A stretch of DNA of 64,000 nucleotides from Microbispora bryophytorum (GTDB lineage: Bacteria; Actinomycetota; Actinomycetes; Streptosporangiales; Streptosporangiaceae): contig NZ_VIRL01000004.1 of assembly GCF_006874465.1 (NCBI RefSeq), forward strand, positions 186,001-250,000. Direction: 5' to 3'. Position 1 is the first letter of the stretch. Each line of letters begins with the position of its first letter. Of this stretch, positions 30,665 to 40,018 are shown in pieces. The notes below the pieces were generated by a model. It searched no databases and had not been told where the DNA came from. It worked only from the letters and a program-made list of their open reading frames with translations. Made by a program: the position numbers and the translations under genes.

Positions 30665-32092
30665 CTAGTCGATCTTGGCCTTTCTGCTCAGACTCGCGTA
30701 GTAGTCCTCGAGCATCGCACGCAGCCCCGGGCGATCGGTGAGCTGGATCGACTGGACGAGGTGGGCCACTTCGGAGCCGTTGAAGACGCTGTGCCCGCCT
30801 TGCCAGAGGCGGTCGGTCAGCTCGAAGAGGACGTTTCTGGCGATGGCGTCCGGGGTGCCTTCCGAGGCCCAGCCGAAGGAGACGGTGACCGTGGTCGCGG
30901 TGCGCGTCGTCTCGAAGGTCAGAGGCTGTATGTCGTCGGGTGTCGGCGGCCGCGGGTGCGCGCCGGGATCGTCCTTGGTGCGCTGCTCCGGAGCGCGGTT
31001 GAGCTCGTCGTCCGGCTTGGGTCCGAGCCTGAGGACGAGGTAGGTGTTCACCACGCTCATCAGGGTCTCGAGCTGGGCGAAGAGCTCTCTCAGCAGAGCG
31101 GTGAGCAGAGGTCTGGAGTCTGAAGGCACCGGCGGCAGCCCGCGTAGTTCCTCGGCGGTGATCCGCCCGCTCGCGACCAGGCCGATCAGGTCGTAGACGC
31201 GGACCCAGGCGCGGACCACCCGTGAGCACATCAACGCGTGCACCTGCGCCAGCGAGTCGCCGGCGCCGTCCCGCAGGGCCTTGACATCACCGGCGTTGAG
31301 CTGTCCCGGCATCCCACCGATCAGGTCGATGACCACCTGCTCGTAGTTGCCCGCATTGAGAAGCGCCAGCTTCGGCGGCAGCAAGTAGTGGGCGTGGGCG
31401 TTGCGGTAGGCGAAGTCGACGGTGGGCTCCACCGCGATCGTGTGCGAACCCTCGTGCACCAGCGTGGAGGCGGCCTCCACGTCGGACATGAGATGCGGGC
31501 GAAACCTGGAGCTGAGGTCGATGCACGCCTCCGCGCCGCTGCCCCGCCCGAGCGCCCCCATCGAGCGGGGCAGCTGCGGGTTGTAGAGCATCCCTTTGCT
31601 CTTGCCGTCCGAGCGGGCGTGGATGGCCCGCAGTTGCTGCAGAATCTTCCGGAACCGGGGGGCGGCCGCCGCGGCCTCGTCCCCGAAGCAGGTCCGCAAA
31701 CTCGCCATCGCTCGTGGCGAACCAGTCTCGATCGGGAGGACGACATTCGCCTCGATCAGTTTCAGGAGCCCGATGAACCACGGGCTCTCCGCCACCGGTG
31801 GAAAATCCTCCTCCGGCTGCTGCGCCTGGTCGGCCGCGGGAGAGGGAAGCTGGTTGAGGTCAGTGACGAACTGCGGCAGCTCGGCCGCCCTGCGTCGTCC
31901 CGTAGCCTCCTTGGTCTCCCCGGGAGGGACGAGGTTGAGCTTGCTCCACTGGACGGCGAGCCGCTGGTAGGAGTCGTCGCGCGTGACCTGCTTCGCGAGG
32001 GCGGCACCGATCAGCCGGTGGTAGGAGGCGTAGACGTTGTTCTCGTTTGCCGCGACCTGCTTGAGCAACGCGGGGGTGGGAACGGGGATCAT
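30665..32092 (-). CDS. HExxH metallopeptidase-like protein (aspzincin-type motif)
   Basis: 475 aa from ATG 32092 (frame open to 32230). The centre has STLVHEGSHTIAVEPTVDFAYRNAHAHYLLPPKLALLNAGNYEQV: an HExxH zinc motif, then T-x-D-x-x-Y 10 residues on, then an N-A-x-N-Y block. That spacing resembles aspzincins (M35 and Lys-specific metalloendopeptidases). No signal peptide is visible, which is odd for a family that is normally secreted. Helical N- and C-terminal regions flank the motif. It has no partner gene. I do not recognise the full-length family; the peptidase call rests on the motif. Confidence 0.6.
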   Translation of the reverse strand: MIPVPTPALLKQVAANENNVYASYHRLIGAALAKQVTRDDSYQRLAVQWSKLNLVPPGETKEATGRRRAAELPQFVTDLNQLPSPAADQAQQPEEDFPPVAESPWFIGLLKLIEANVVLPIETGSPRAMASLRTCFGDEAAAAAPRFRKILQQLRAIHARSDGKSKGMLYNPQLPRSMGALGRGSGAEACIDLSSRFRPHLMSDVEAASTLVHEGSHTIAVEPTVDFAYRNAHAHYLLPPKLALLNAGNYEQVVIDLIGGMPGQLNAGDVKALRDGAGDSLAQVHALMCSRVVRAWVRVYDLIGLVASGRITAEELRGLPPVPSDSRPLLTALLRELFAQLETLMSVVNTYLVLRLGPKPDDELNRAPEQRTKDDPGAHPRPPTPDDIQPLTFETTRTATTVTVSFGWASEGTPDAIARNVLFELTDRLWQGGHSVFNGSEVAHLVQSIQLTDRPGLRAMLEDYYASLSRKAKID

Positions 32093-32335
32093 GCTGCCGT
32101 TGTAATCCCCCGCGGTCGGTCCCCGATTGCCAGGCGCTTGCAGAAGGTGACATACCGGTGGGCGCTGTTCCTCCCCATGCCCCGACACGTCGCGTTGGCA
32201 GGCCGGTCGGCTGGTGTTCCAGTCGTACATCCCTGATCCGAATCCGCAGAAGTGCCAGGTGCCGCGGTCGTCGCTTCGTCATCCTGACACGCAGACAGCC
32301 CGCAGGTCCTGACGGCTTCGGTACCGTGCGGGGCT

Positions 32336-32713
32336 ATGGCGGAGAACGTATACGTGGGTAACGCTCAGCTGGACTCGGTCGCCGACCGTGGGTGGCTGCT
32401 GGGGCATTTCAAACCCGCTGCCGATGTGCGGCACAGCGAGGACGTGGAGATCAAGTGGTACGCGCATCCCCGGGGTGACCGGCGTGCGGAATGGGTCACC
32501 GGCGAGAAGCGCACCGCGCTCCTCGTGCTGATCAGCGGCCGTTTCCGCGTCGAACTTCCCGGGCGGAGCGTGCTGTTGGCGAATCAGGGCGATTACGTCG
32601 TGTGGGGCCACGGGGTCGATCACTCCTGGCATGCCGAAGAGGAGTCGGTGGTGCTCACCGTCCGGTGGCCGTCGATTCCGGGATATGCGGTCTCCGGCAC
32701 GGATTCCGCGTAG
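32336..32713 (+). CDS. Small cupin-fold protein
   Basis: 125 aa. The sequence VEIKWYAHPRGDRRAEWVTGEKRTALLVLISGRFRVELPGRSVLLANQGDYVVWGHGVDHSWHAEEESVVLTVRW reads as a cupin barrel: an aliphatic strand pair, G-x-F/R-V turn, GDYVVWGHGVDHSWHA with His residues that could bind metal. No enzyme class can be given. The start ATG 32336 has no strong Shine-Dalgarno. It is followed 92 bp later by an acyl-CoA thioesterase-like gene. Confidence 0.7.
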   Translation: MAENVYVGNAQLDSVADRGWLLGHFKPAADVRHSEDVEIKWYAHPRGDRRAEWVTGEKRTALLVLISGRFRVELPGRSVLLANQGDYVVWGHGVDHSWHAEEESVVLTVRWPSIPGYAVSGTDSA

Positions 32714-32805
32714 CGGCCCGGACCGGCCAGGGCTGGCGGGCGGACCCCGAGTGGCGAGGGCACCGGCCGGAGGGCCCTGCGGAACCGCCTCTAGAATCTT
32801 GTTCC

Positions 32806-33579
32806 ATGGCGATGTACGTCCCTCTCGGCGAGGGCCGCTACCGGGCGACGGAGCACACCCAGGGGCCGTGGGATCCGCGGCATCAGCACATGGGGCCGGT
32901 CACCGCGCTGCTGGTGCACGAGCTCGCCCGCGTCCCCAGCCGGTTCCCCGGGCTTCCGACGGCCCGGCTGGCGGTGGACGTGTTCGCGCCCGTCCCGGCC
33001 GCCGAGGTGGAGGTGCGCACCGAGATGATCAGGGACGGCAGGCGCGTGCAGTGTCTCGGCGCCTCCGTCACCTCCGGCGGGCGCGAGCTGGTCAGGGCGA
33101 CCGCGTGGCGCATCAGGGAGGCCGGCAGCCCGGCGAGCGAGGCCGCGCCGCCGCCCGCGCCGGTCCCGCCGTCCGCCCCCGGCGACGCGGACTCCTGGAT
33201 CGCACGGGATTTCGGGTACGGCAGGGCCACGGACTGGCGGTTCGTCAAGGGCTCCCCGGACGAGGCCGGGCCCGCCGTGGCGTGGGGCAGGGCCCGGGTG
33301 CCGCTGGTGGAGGGCGAGGAGACCACGCCGCTGGAGCGGCTCGCGATGTTCGCCGACAGCGGCAACGGCATCAGCGGCGTCCTGGACTTCGACGCCTATC
33401 TGTTCGCCAACGTGGACCTCACCATCTCGCTGTTCCGCGCTCCCGAAGGCGAGTGGGTCTGCCTGGACGCGGCCACGACGATCGGCCCACGGGGACGCGG
33501 GCTCACCCGCACCACGCTGTTCGACCGGGCCGGTGAGATCGGCACGGCCACGCAGACGTTGTTCGTCGGGCCACGCTGA
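32806..33579 (+). CDS. Acyl-CoA thioesterase family protein (TesB-like double hot-dog)
   Basis: 257 aa. The N-terminal half has WDPRHQHMGPVTALLVHELAR..TARLAVDVFAPVPAAEVEVRTEMIRDGRRVQCLGASV, and the C-terminal half SGNGISGVLDFDAYLFANVDLTISLFRAPEGEWVCLDAATTIGPRGRGLTRTTLFDRAGEIGTATQTLFV, together the double hot-dog fold of 4HBT_3/TesB-like proteins. It likely hydrolyses an acyl-CoA. ATG 32806 is used; ATG 32812 also fits. It converges on the sugar dehydrogenase gene with only 12 bp between stops. Confidence 0.85.
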   Translation: MAMYVPLGEGRYRATEHTQGPWDPRHQHMGPVTALLVHELARVPSRFPGLPTARLAVDVFAPVPAAEVEVRTEMIRDGRRVQCLGASVTSGGRELVRATAWRIREAGSPASEAAPPPAPVPPSAPGDADSWIARDFGYGRATDWRFVKGSPDEAGPAVAWGRARVPLVEGEETTPLERLAMFADSGNGISGVLDFDAYLFANVDLTISLFRAPEGEWVCLDAATTIGPRGRGLTRTTLFDRAGEIGTATQTLFVGPR

Positions 33580-33591
33580 TCCAGACGGGCG

Positions 33592-35100
33592 TCAGGACGC
33601 CGTGCAGGTGACGGACGACGGCGTTCCGTTGGCGCCGCCGGACCAACTGCCGGTGAAGCCGGCCGTCGTCGACGCGCCCGGCGCGAGGGCGCCGTTCCAG
33701 GATTCGTTGGTGACGGTCACCGTGGATCCCGACTGCGTGTAGTGGCCGCCCCACAGCTGGGTGATGCTCTGGCCGTTGGGGAAGGTGAAGGTGACGGTCC
33801 AGGAGGAGATGGCCGCCTTTCCTGAATTGAGCACCGTCAGCGCGCCCTGGAAGCCGCCCGGCCACTGATTGGAGATCTGGTACGCCGCGGAGCACGCGCG
33901 CGTACCGGCCGACGGCGAGGCGCTGGGGGAGACCGTGGGGCTGGCGGACGGCGACACGCTCGGCGACGCCGAAGGGCTGGGTGACGCTGAGGGGCTGGGT
34001 GACGCTGAGGGGCTGGGCGACGACCCGCCAGCGGGCGGAACGCGGACGATGCGGTCGTCGGCGGCGACCGGGGTCCCTCTGCCGTCGCGGTTGCTCGTCG
34101 TCACCCAGAGCCAGCCGTCCGGGCCCACGGCCGCGGCCCGCAGTCGTCCGTACGTCCCCTGGAACTCGGCCACCGCGTTGCCCGTCCTGCTGCCGGCGCT
34201 GACCGGTACGGTCCACAGCCGCTTACCGGCCAGGGCCGTGGCGAAGAGCGTGCTGTTGGCGTACGCGAGACCGCTCGGAGAGGACTCGGAGGTGCTCCAG
34301 GTCTGGATGGGATTGGTGAAGCGCGAGTCGCTGCACACGCCCTCGCAGGTCGGCCAGCCGTAGTTGCGGCCGGGCTGGATGTAGTTGATCTCGTCCCAGG
34401 TGTTCTGGCCGAACTCCGTGGCGTACAGCCGGCCGCTCTCGTCCCAGGCGAGCCCCTGGACGTTGCGGTGACCGTAGCTGTAAACGCGTGATCCGGAGAA
34501 CGGGTTGTCCGAAGGGACCGTGCCGTCGGGCCGCATCCGCAGGATCTTTCCGCCGGGGCTGTTCAGGTTCTGGGCGTTGGCGGAGGTCCCGGCGTCTCCC
34601 GTGGTCACGTACAGCATGCCGTCCGGGCCGAAGGCGATGCGCCCGCCGTTGTGGAACTGGGCGCGAGGAACGCCGGAGAGAAGCACCTGCTGGGTCTGGG
34701 GGGCGCTGAGCCGGAACCGGACCACCCGGTTGTCGGACGAGGAGCTGAAGTAGGCGTAGACCCACTGGTCCTGGGCGTAGGTGGGGGAGACGGCGATGCC
34801 GAGCAGGCCGCCCTCGCCCTGCGGTGACACGTTCGGGACGGTGGCCACCCGCGTCGGCGCCGATCCGGGACGCACCTGCGCGATGGCGGCGGTGTCGCGT
34901 TCGGAGACGAGGGCGCTGCCGTCCGGAAGGAAGGCGATGCTCCAGGGGACCTGCAGCCCGGTGGTGGCGACCTGCGCGCGTGTGAAGTCGAACCCGCCGG
35001 TCGCCGCGCTCGTGGGGAGCGGCTGGGTCACGACGAGCGCGGCGGCGGCGGTCACCGCGCTGAGGGTGCTTGCGAGTGCCGCGGCGAGGCGCTTGGGCAT
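33592..35100 (-). CDS. PQQ-type glucose/sorbosone dehydrogenase with CBM2
   Basis: 502 aa, secreted. Signal peptide 1-33; GSDH-type beta-propeller about 34-357 with VPWSIAFLPDGSALVSERD, GEGGLLGIAVSP, RIAFGPDGMLYVTTGDAG, YSYGHRNVQGLAWD and GRNYGWPTCEG; Pro-Ser-Ala linker about 359-399; CBM2 about 402-502 with binding-face Trp in NQWPGGF, QLWGG and ESWNG. It should oxidise sugars outside the cell, held on cellulose by the CBM. ATG 35100 (GGAG 7 nt upstream) gives the signal peptide. Paralogue of the next gene upstream on the strand, separated by a terminator, so it has its own promoter. Confidence 0.92.
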   Translation of the reverse strand: MPKRLAAALASTLSAVTAAAALVVTQPLPTSAATGGFDFTRAQVATTGLQVPWSIAFLPDGSALVSERDTAAIAQVRPGSAPTRVATVPNVSPQGEGGLLGIAVSPTYAQDQWVYAYFSSSSDNRVVRFRLSAPQTQQVLLSGVPRAQFHNGGRIAFGPDGMLYVTTGDAGTSANAQNLNSPGGKILRMRPDGTVPSDNPFSGSRVYSYGHRNVQGLAWDESGRLYATEFGQNTWDEINYIQPGRNYGWPTCEGVCSDSRFTNPIQTWSTSESSPSGLAYANSTLFATALAGKRLWTVPVSAGSRTGNAVAEFQGTYGRLRAAAVGPDGWLWVTTSNRDGRGTPVAADDRIVRVPPAGGSSPSPSASPSPSASPSPSASPSVSPSASPTVSPSASPSAGTRACSAAYQISNQWPGGFQGALTVLNSGKAAISSWTVTFTFPNGQSITQLWGGHYTQSGSTVTVTNESWNGALAPGASTTAGFTGSWSGGANGTPSSVTCTAS

Positions 35101-35279
35101 CAGAGACTCCAGGTCGGGACGTCGGGTTCCGGCTCGTGACCCATCGAACGCGTCCGCCGTGCTCCGTGCAATCACCGTCCTGTGAACTGAGCGATCATTT
35201 CCGCGCCACGCTCGCGCCGTTTCCCGCTGACCAGCGTGTTGTGTCGTGTGCCACCGACGGGGACGGCGGTCAGGGCCGG

Positions 35280-35288
35280 GAAAATTTC
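35280..35288. promoter_or_regulatory. GAAAATTTC box upstream of first sugar dehydrogenase
   Basis: Perfect 9-bp palindrome 180 bp upstream of the dehydrogenase ATG at 35100. Same core as the boxes before the xylanase and GH48. Confidence 0.4.
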
Positions 35289-35346
35289 ATTGCCAGGGGA
35301 AGGTTTTCCGGCGGCTTCCGCCGCCACGGTGACGCCGTGGCGCGGC

Positions 35347-35373
35347 ATGCGGGACCCGTCCGGGGTCCCGCAT
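35347..35373 (-). terminator. Terminator between the two sugar dehydrogenase genes
   Basis: A perfect 10-bp stem, ATGCGGGACC (35347-35356) with GGTCCCGCAT (35364-35373), around a 7-nt loop, 51 nt after the upstream gene's stop. The 323-bp gap otherwise holds only the GAAAATTTC box. Confidence 0.8.
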
Positions 35374-35423
35374 CCGCGTCTCCCCGGTCTCCCCGCCGGG
35401 CGCGGACAGGACGGACAGGTAAA

Positions 35424-37223
35424 TCAGGCGGCCGTGCAGGTGGCCACCGGCACCTCGACGGTGCCACCGGACCAGCCGATCGCGAAGTCCATCGTCACCG
35501 CCGCGCCCGGCGGCAGCGTGCCGTTCCAGGGCTGGTTGGTGACGGTCACCGTGCCTCCCCGCGGGGTGTAGCCGCCGTTCCCCAACTGCACGTAGCTCAG
35601 GCCGTTGGGGACCGTGAAGGTGACGATCCACGAGGAGATGGGCAGCGTTCCCGTGTTCCGCACCGTCAGCTCGCCCCGTGAGGCCGCCGTCCACGAGAGG
35701 ACGAACCGGATCGTCGCTTCGCACGAGCGGGTACCCGCGGACGGCGACGGACTAGGTGATGGTGACGGACTGGGTGACGGCGAGGGACTGGGTGACGGCG
35801 ATGGTGAAGGGCTGGGCGTGGGGGAGGGGCACGGCGAGGCGCTGGCCGAAGGCGACGGGCTCGGCGAAGGTGACGGGCTGGGTGACGGCGACGGGCTGGG
35901 TGACGGCGACGGACTTGATGATGGCGATGGTGATGGGCTGGGCGAAGAGGAGGCGCCCGGCGACGATGAAGGGCTGGGTGACGGTGAGGGGCTGAACGAC
36001 GGCGAAGGGCTGGGCGACGGCGGCGGTGAGGGGCTGAGCGAGGGGGAGGGGCACGGTGAGGAGCCGCCGGGCGGCGAGGGCGATGGGCTGGGTGACGGTG
36101 ACAGCGGCGGACCGGCCGACGGTGAAGGCGACGGACTCGCCGGCGGCCACGAGCCGACGGGCGGGATCCGGATGATCCGGTCGTCGCCGAAGACCGGAGT
36201 CCCGCCGCTGTCGTAGTTGCTCGTCGTCACCCACAGCCAGCCGTCCGGACCGAGGGCCACGGTGCGCAGCCGTCCGTACCTCCCCTGAAGCTCGGTCACC
36301 GGGGTGCCCACGGCGCCGCCCGCGGCCGGCACCGCCCACAGCCGCGTGCCACGCAGGGCCGCGGCGAAGAGCGTCCCGTTGGCGTACGCGAGGCCGCTGG
36401 GCGACGCCTCGGCCGGGTGCCAGGTCACGAGCGGGTCGCGCACGCGCGAGTCGCCGCACACGCCCTGGCAGACCGGCCAGCCGTAGTTGCCCCCGGGCAC
36501 GATGGCGTTCAGTTCGTCCCAGGCGTCCTCGCCGAACTCCGTGGCGTACAGCCGGTCGCCCGCGTCCCAGGCGAGGCCCTGGACGTTGCGGTGGCCGTAG
36601 CTGTAGACCGGCGAGCCGGCGAACGGGTTGTCCGGAGGGACGGTGCCGTCGGGCCGCACGCGCAGGATCTTGCCGCCCAGGGTGGCAGGGTTCTGCGCGT
36701 TGCCGGGGTTCCCGGCGTCGCCGGTGGAGACGTACAGCATGCCGTCGGGGCCGAACGCGATCCGTCCGCCGTTGCGGGACTGGCCGCGGGGGATGCCGGC
36801 GAGGACGACCTGCTGCGCGTCGGGGTAGCCCCACCGGAACCGGACCACGCGGTTGTCGGAGGCGCCGGTGAAGTAGACGTAGACCAACTGGTCCTGCGTG
36901 AAGGTGGGGGACAGGGCGATGCCGAGCAGGCCGCCGTCGCCCGCCGTGTAGACGTTCCGGATGGTGGTCACCAGTGCAGGGGTGTATCCCGGATACACCC
37001 GCCAGATCTGTGCCGTGGTGCGTTCGGTCACGAGGGCGCTGCGGTCCGGCAGGAAGGCCATTCCCCAGGGTGACCGCAGCCCCGAGACGGCGACCTGCGC
37101 CCTGGTGAAGTCGAACCCGCCGGTGGCCGCCGTCGCGGGGGCCGGCCGGGTCACGGCGAGCGCCGCGGCGGCGGTCACGACGCAGAGGACGGCCGCGAGT
37201 GCCGCGGAAAGACGCTTGGGCAT
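35424..37223 (-). CDS. PQQ-type glucose/sorbosone dehydrogenase with long linker and altered CBM2
   Basis: 599 aa, secreted, paralogue of the protein at 33592. Signal peptide 1-33, GSDH propeller about 34-357 (GDGGLLGIALSP, GPDGMLYVSTGDAG, YGHRNVQGLAWD). The Pro-Ser linker is about 140 residues, over three times longer than in the paralogue, and includes a few stray Cys. The CBM2 (about 500-599) keeps the Trp in QPWNG but has lost the other face aromatics: QLGNG replaces QLWGG and SWTAASRG replaces NQWPGGFQ. Its ligand may therefore not be crystalline cellulose. GGGAG precedes ATG 37223 by 7 nt. Confidence 0.9.
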   Translation of the reverse strand: MPKRLSAALAAVLCVVTAAAALAVTRPAPATAATGGFDFTRAQVAVSGLRSPWGMAFLPDRSALVTERTTAQIWRVYPGYTPALVTTIRNVYTAGDGGLLGIALSPTFTQDQLVYVYFTGASDNRVVRFRWGYPDAQQVVLAGIPRGQSRNGGRIAFGPDGMLYVSTGDAGNPGNAQNPATLGGKILRVRPDGTVPPDNPFAGSPVYSYGHRNVQGLAWDAGDRLYATEFGEDAWDELNAIVPGGNYGWPVCQGVCGDSRVRDPLVTWHPAEASPSGLAYANGTLFAAALRGTRLWAVPAAGGAVGTPVTELQGRYGRLRTVALGPDGWLWVTTSNYDSGGTPVFGDDRIIRIPPVGSWPPASPSPSPSAGPPLSPSPSPSPSPPGGSSPCPSPSLSPSPPPSPSPSPSFSPSPSPSPSSSPGASSSPSPSPSPSSSPSPSPSPSPSPSPSPSPSPSPSASASPCPSPTPSPSPSPSPSPSPSPSPSPSPSPSPSAGTRSCEATIRFVLSWTAASRGELTVRNTGTLPISSWIVTFTVPNGLSYVQLGNGGYTPRGGTVTVTNQPWNGTLPPGAAVTMDFAIGWSGGTVEVPVATCTAA

Positions 37224-37360
37224 CACGTGCTCCCGGGAGGGGACGGGGCCGCATACCGGCTCTCCAATCATCGAAAGCGGCCACCGCGCCCGAGGCAAAC
37301 GGCCCGGCGTGGGCCCGTCCGCCGGCCTGCGCGTTCGTCCGCCGCCGGGGCCGAGGCGAG

Positions 37361-37369
37361 GAAACTTTC
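37361..37369. promoter_or_regulatory. GAAACTTTC box upstream of second sugar dehydrogenase
   Basis: Perfect 9-bp palindrome 138 bp upstream of the ATG at 37223, between that gene and the third dehydrogenase remnant. Confidence 0.45.
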
Positions 37370-37382
37370 AGACCCCGCGTCG

Positions 37383-37492
37383 CGGTGGCCGTAGCTGTGG
37401 ACCGGCGAGCCGGCGAGCGGGTTTGTCCGGAGGGCCCGCACGCGAACCGTCCGCGTTGCGGGTCTGGGCGCGGGGGATGCCCGTGAGGATCG
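37383..37492 (-). pseudogene. Remnant of a third sugar dehydrogenase gene
   Basis: 37383-37435 is nearly identical to 36590-36642 (the YSYGHRN/DNPFAGSP region), and 37443-37492 resembles 36760-36810 (the RNGGRIAFG region) with small indels. The roughly 120 bp that should separate them are deleted. Only two short blocks survive, on the same strand and upstream of the two intact paralogues, so the locus once held at least three copies. Noncoding now. Confidence 0.75.
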
Positions 37493-37581
37493 GCCGCCGC
37501 GTCCGCGGTGCCCTGCCGGATCGCGGCGAGATGGGCTGCGGTCACCGTGCCAATTCATCGGCAAGTGGCTCACAAGTCGCG

Positions 37582-38532
37582 ATGCGTACAAACAGTGGCG
37601 TGAACGACTACGACATCCGGCGGCCGACGCTCGCCGACGCGGCGGCCATCCACGAACTGGTCGCCGAGCACGACATCGAAGTGACCGGCAAGCCCGACTG
37701 GACGCTTGACGACATCGCCGACACTCTCGGCGAGCTGGACCTGGAGCACGACAGCTGGGTGGTCCGCTCGGGCGGGCGGCTCCTGTGCTGGGGCTACGCC
37801 AGGCGCAAGGCGGCGAGCGACAACGTCGACGTCGACGTGCAGGCGCGGGAGCCCGGCGCGGCCGCCCTGATGTGGGACCTGGTGCTCGGCCGGGCCGGCG
37901 ACCTTGCCCGCGAGGCCGGGCACGACCACGCGGTCGTCGACGTCAGCGTCTACGAGCAGGACACGGTCATGCGCGAGTCGGCCAAGGAGCACGGCTTCGC
38001 GCCCGCGACCAGTTTCCACCGCATGCGGACCGACCACGCCGGCGTGCGGCCCCTCTTCCTGCCCGGGGTCACGGTCGAGACCGGCGCACCCGGCGGTGAG
38101 GAACCGCGACGCACGGCGCACGCCGTCCAGCAGGAGGCGTTCGCCGAGCACTTCGGGTTCGTGCCGACGGCGTTCGAGGAGTGGGCCGGCGAAATGGAGG
38201 CGTCCAGCGCGAACGACTGGACGCAGCTGCTGCTGGCCCGGGTCCACGGCGAGCCCGCGGCCATGCTGCTCGGCACCAACCATTTCGTGCCCGACGAGAA
38301 CTGCGGCTACGTCCGCACACTGGCGGTGCGGCCCGCATTCCGCGGGTACGGTCTCGGCCGGCTGTTGCTCACGCGGGCCTTCGAGGCCGACGAGCGGCGC
38401 GGGCGGGTGGGCACGATCCTGCACGTGGACAGCAACAACACCACTCCCGCGCTCGGCCTCTACCGGTCGGTCGGCATGCGCCCGGTGCTCGTCATCGACG
38501 TATGGCGGGCCTTTGTGCGTTCCACGCGTTGA
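37582..38532 (+). CDS. Tandem-GNAT acetyltransferase
   Basis: 316 aa from ATG 37582 (GTG 37600 is equally possible; neither has a clear Shine-Dalgarno). Two GNAT folds: about 5-150 and 165-316. Only the second has a full acetyl-CoA loop, VRTLAVRPAFRGYGLGRLLLTRAF, and the typical end NTTPALGLYRSVGMRPV. The first half is probably structural, as in mycothiol synthase-type double GNATs, although the protein is not clearly MshD. The substrate is unknown. Confidence 0.88.
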   Translation: MRTNSGVNDYDIRRPTLADAAAIHELVAEHDIEVTGKPDWTLDDIADTLGELDLEHDSWVVRSGGRLLCWGYARRKAASDNVDVDVQAREPGAAALMWDLVLGRAGDLAREAGHDHAVVDVSVYEQDTVMRESAKEHGFAPATSFHRMRTDHAGVRPLFLPGVTVETGAPGGEEPRRTAHAVQQEAFAEHFGFVPTAFEEWAGEMEASSANDWTQLLLARVHGEPAAMLLGTNHFVPDENCGYVRTLAVRPAFRGYGLGRLLLTRAFEADERRGRVGTILHVDSNNTTPALGLYRSVGMRPVLVIDVWRAFVRSTR

Positions 38533-38569
38533 GCCGGGGGTGTTCACAACTCGGATATCTCTACTGTGA

Positions 38570-39946
<1,377 letters not shown>

Positions 39947-40018
39947 GCGCCCGCCCGGGTGCTCATCCGGTGCTCGTCCGGGCTCATCCGGTGCTCGGGC
40001 GGGCGCTTGTGCGGGGGC

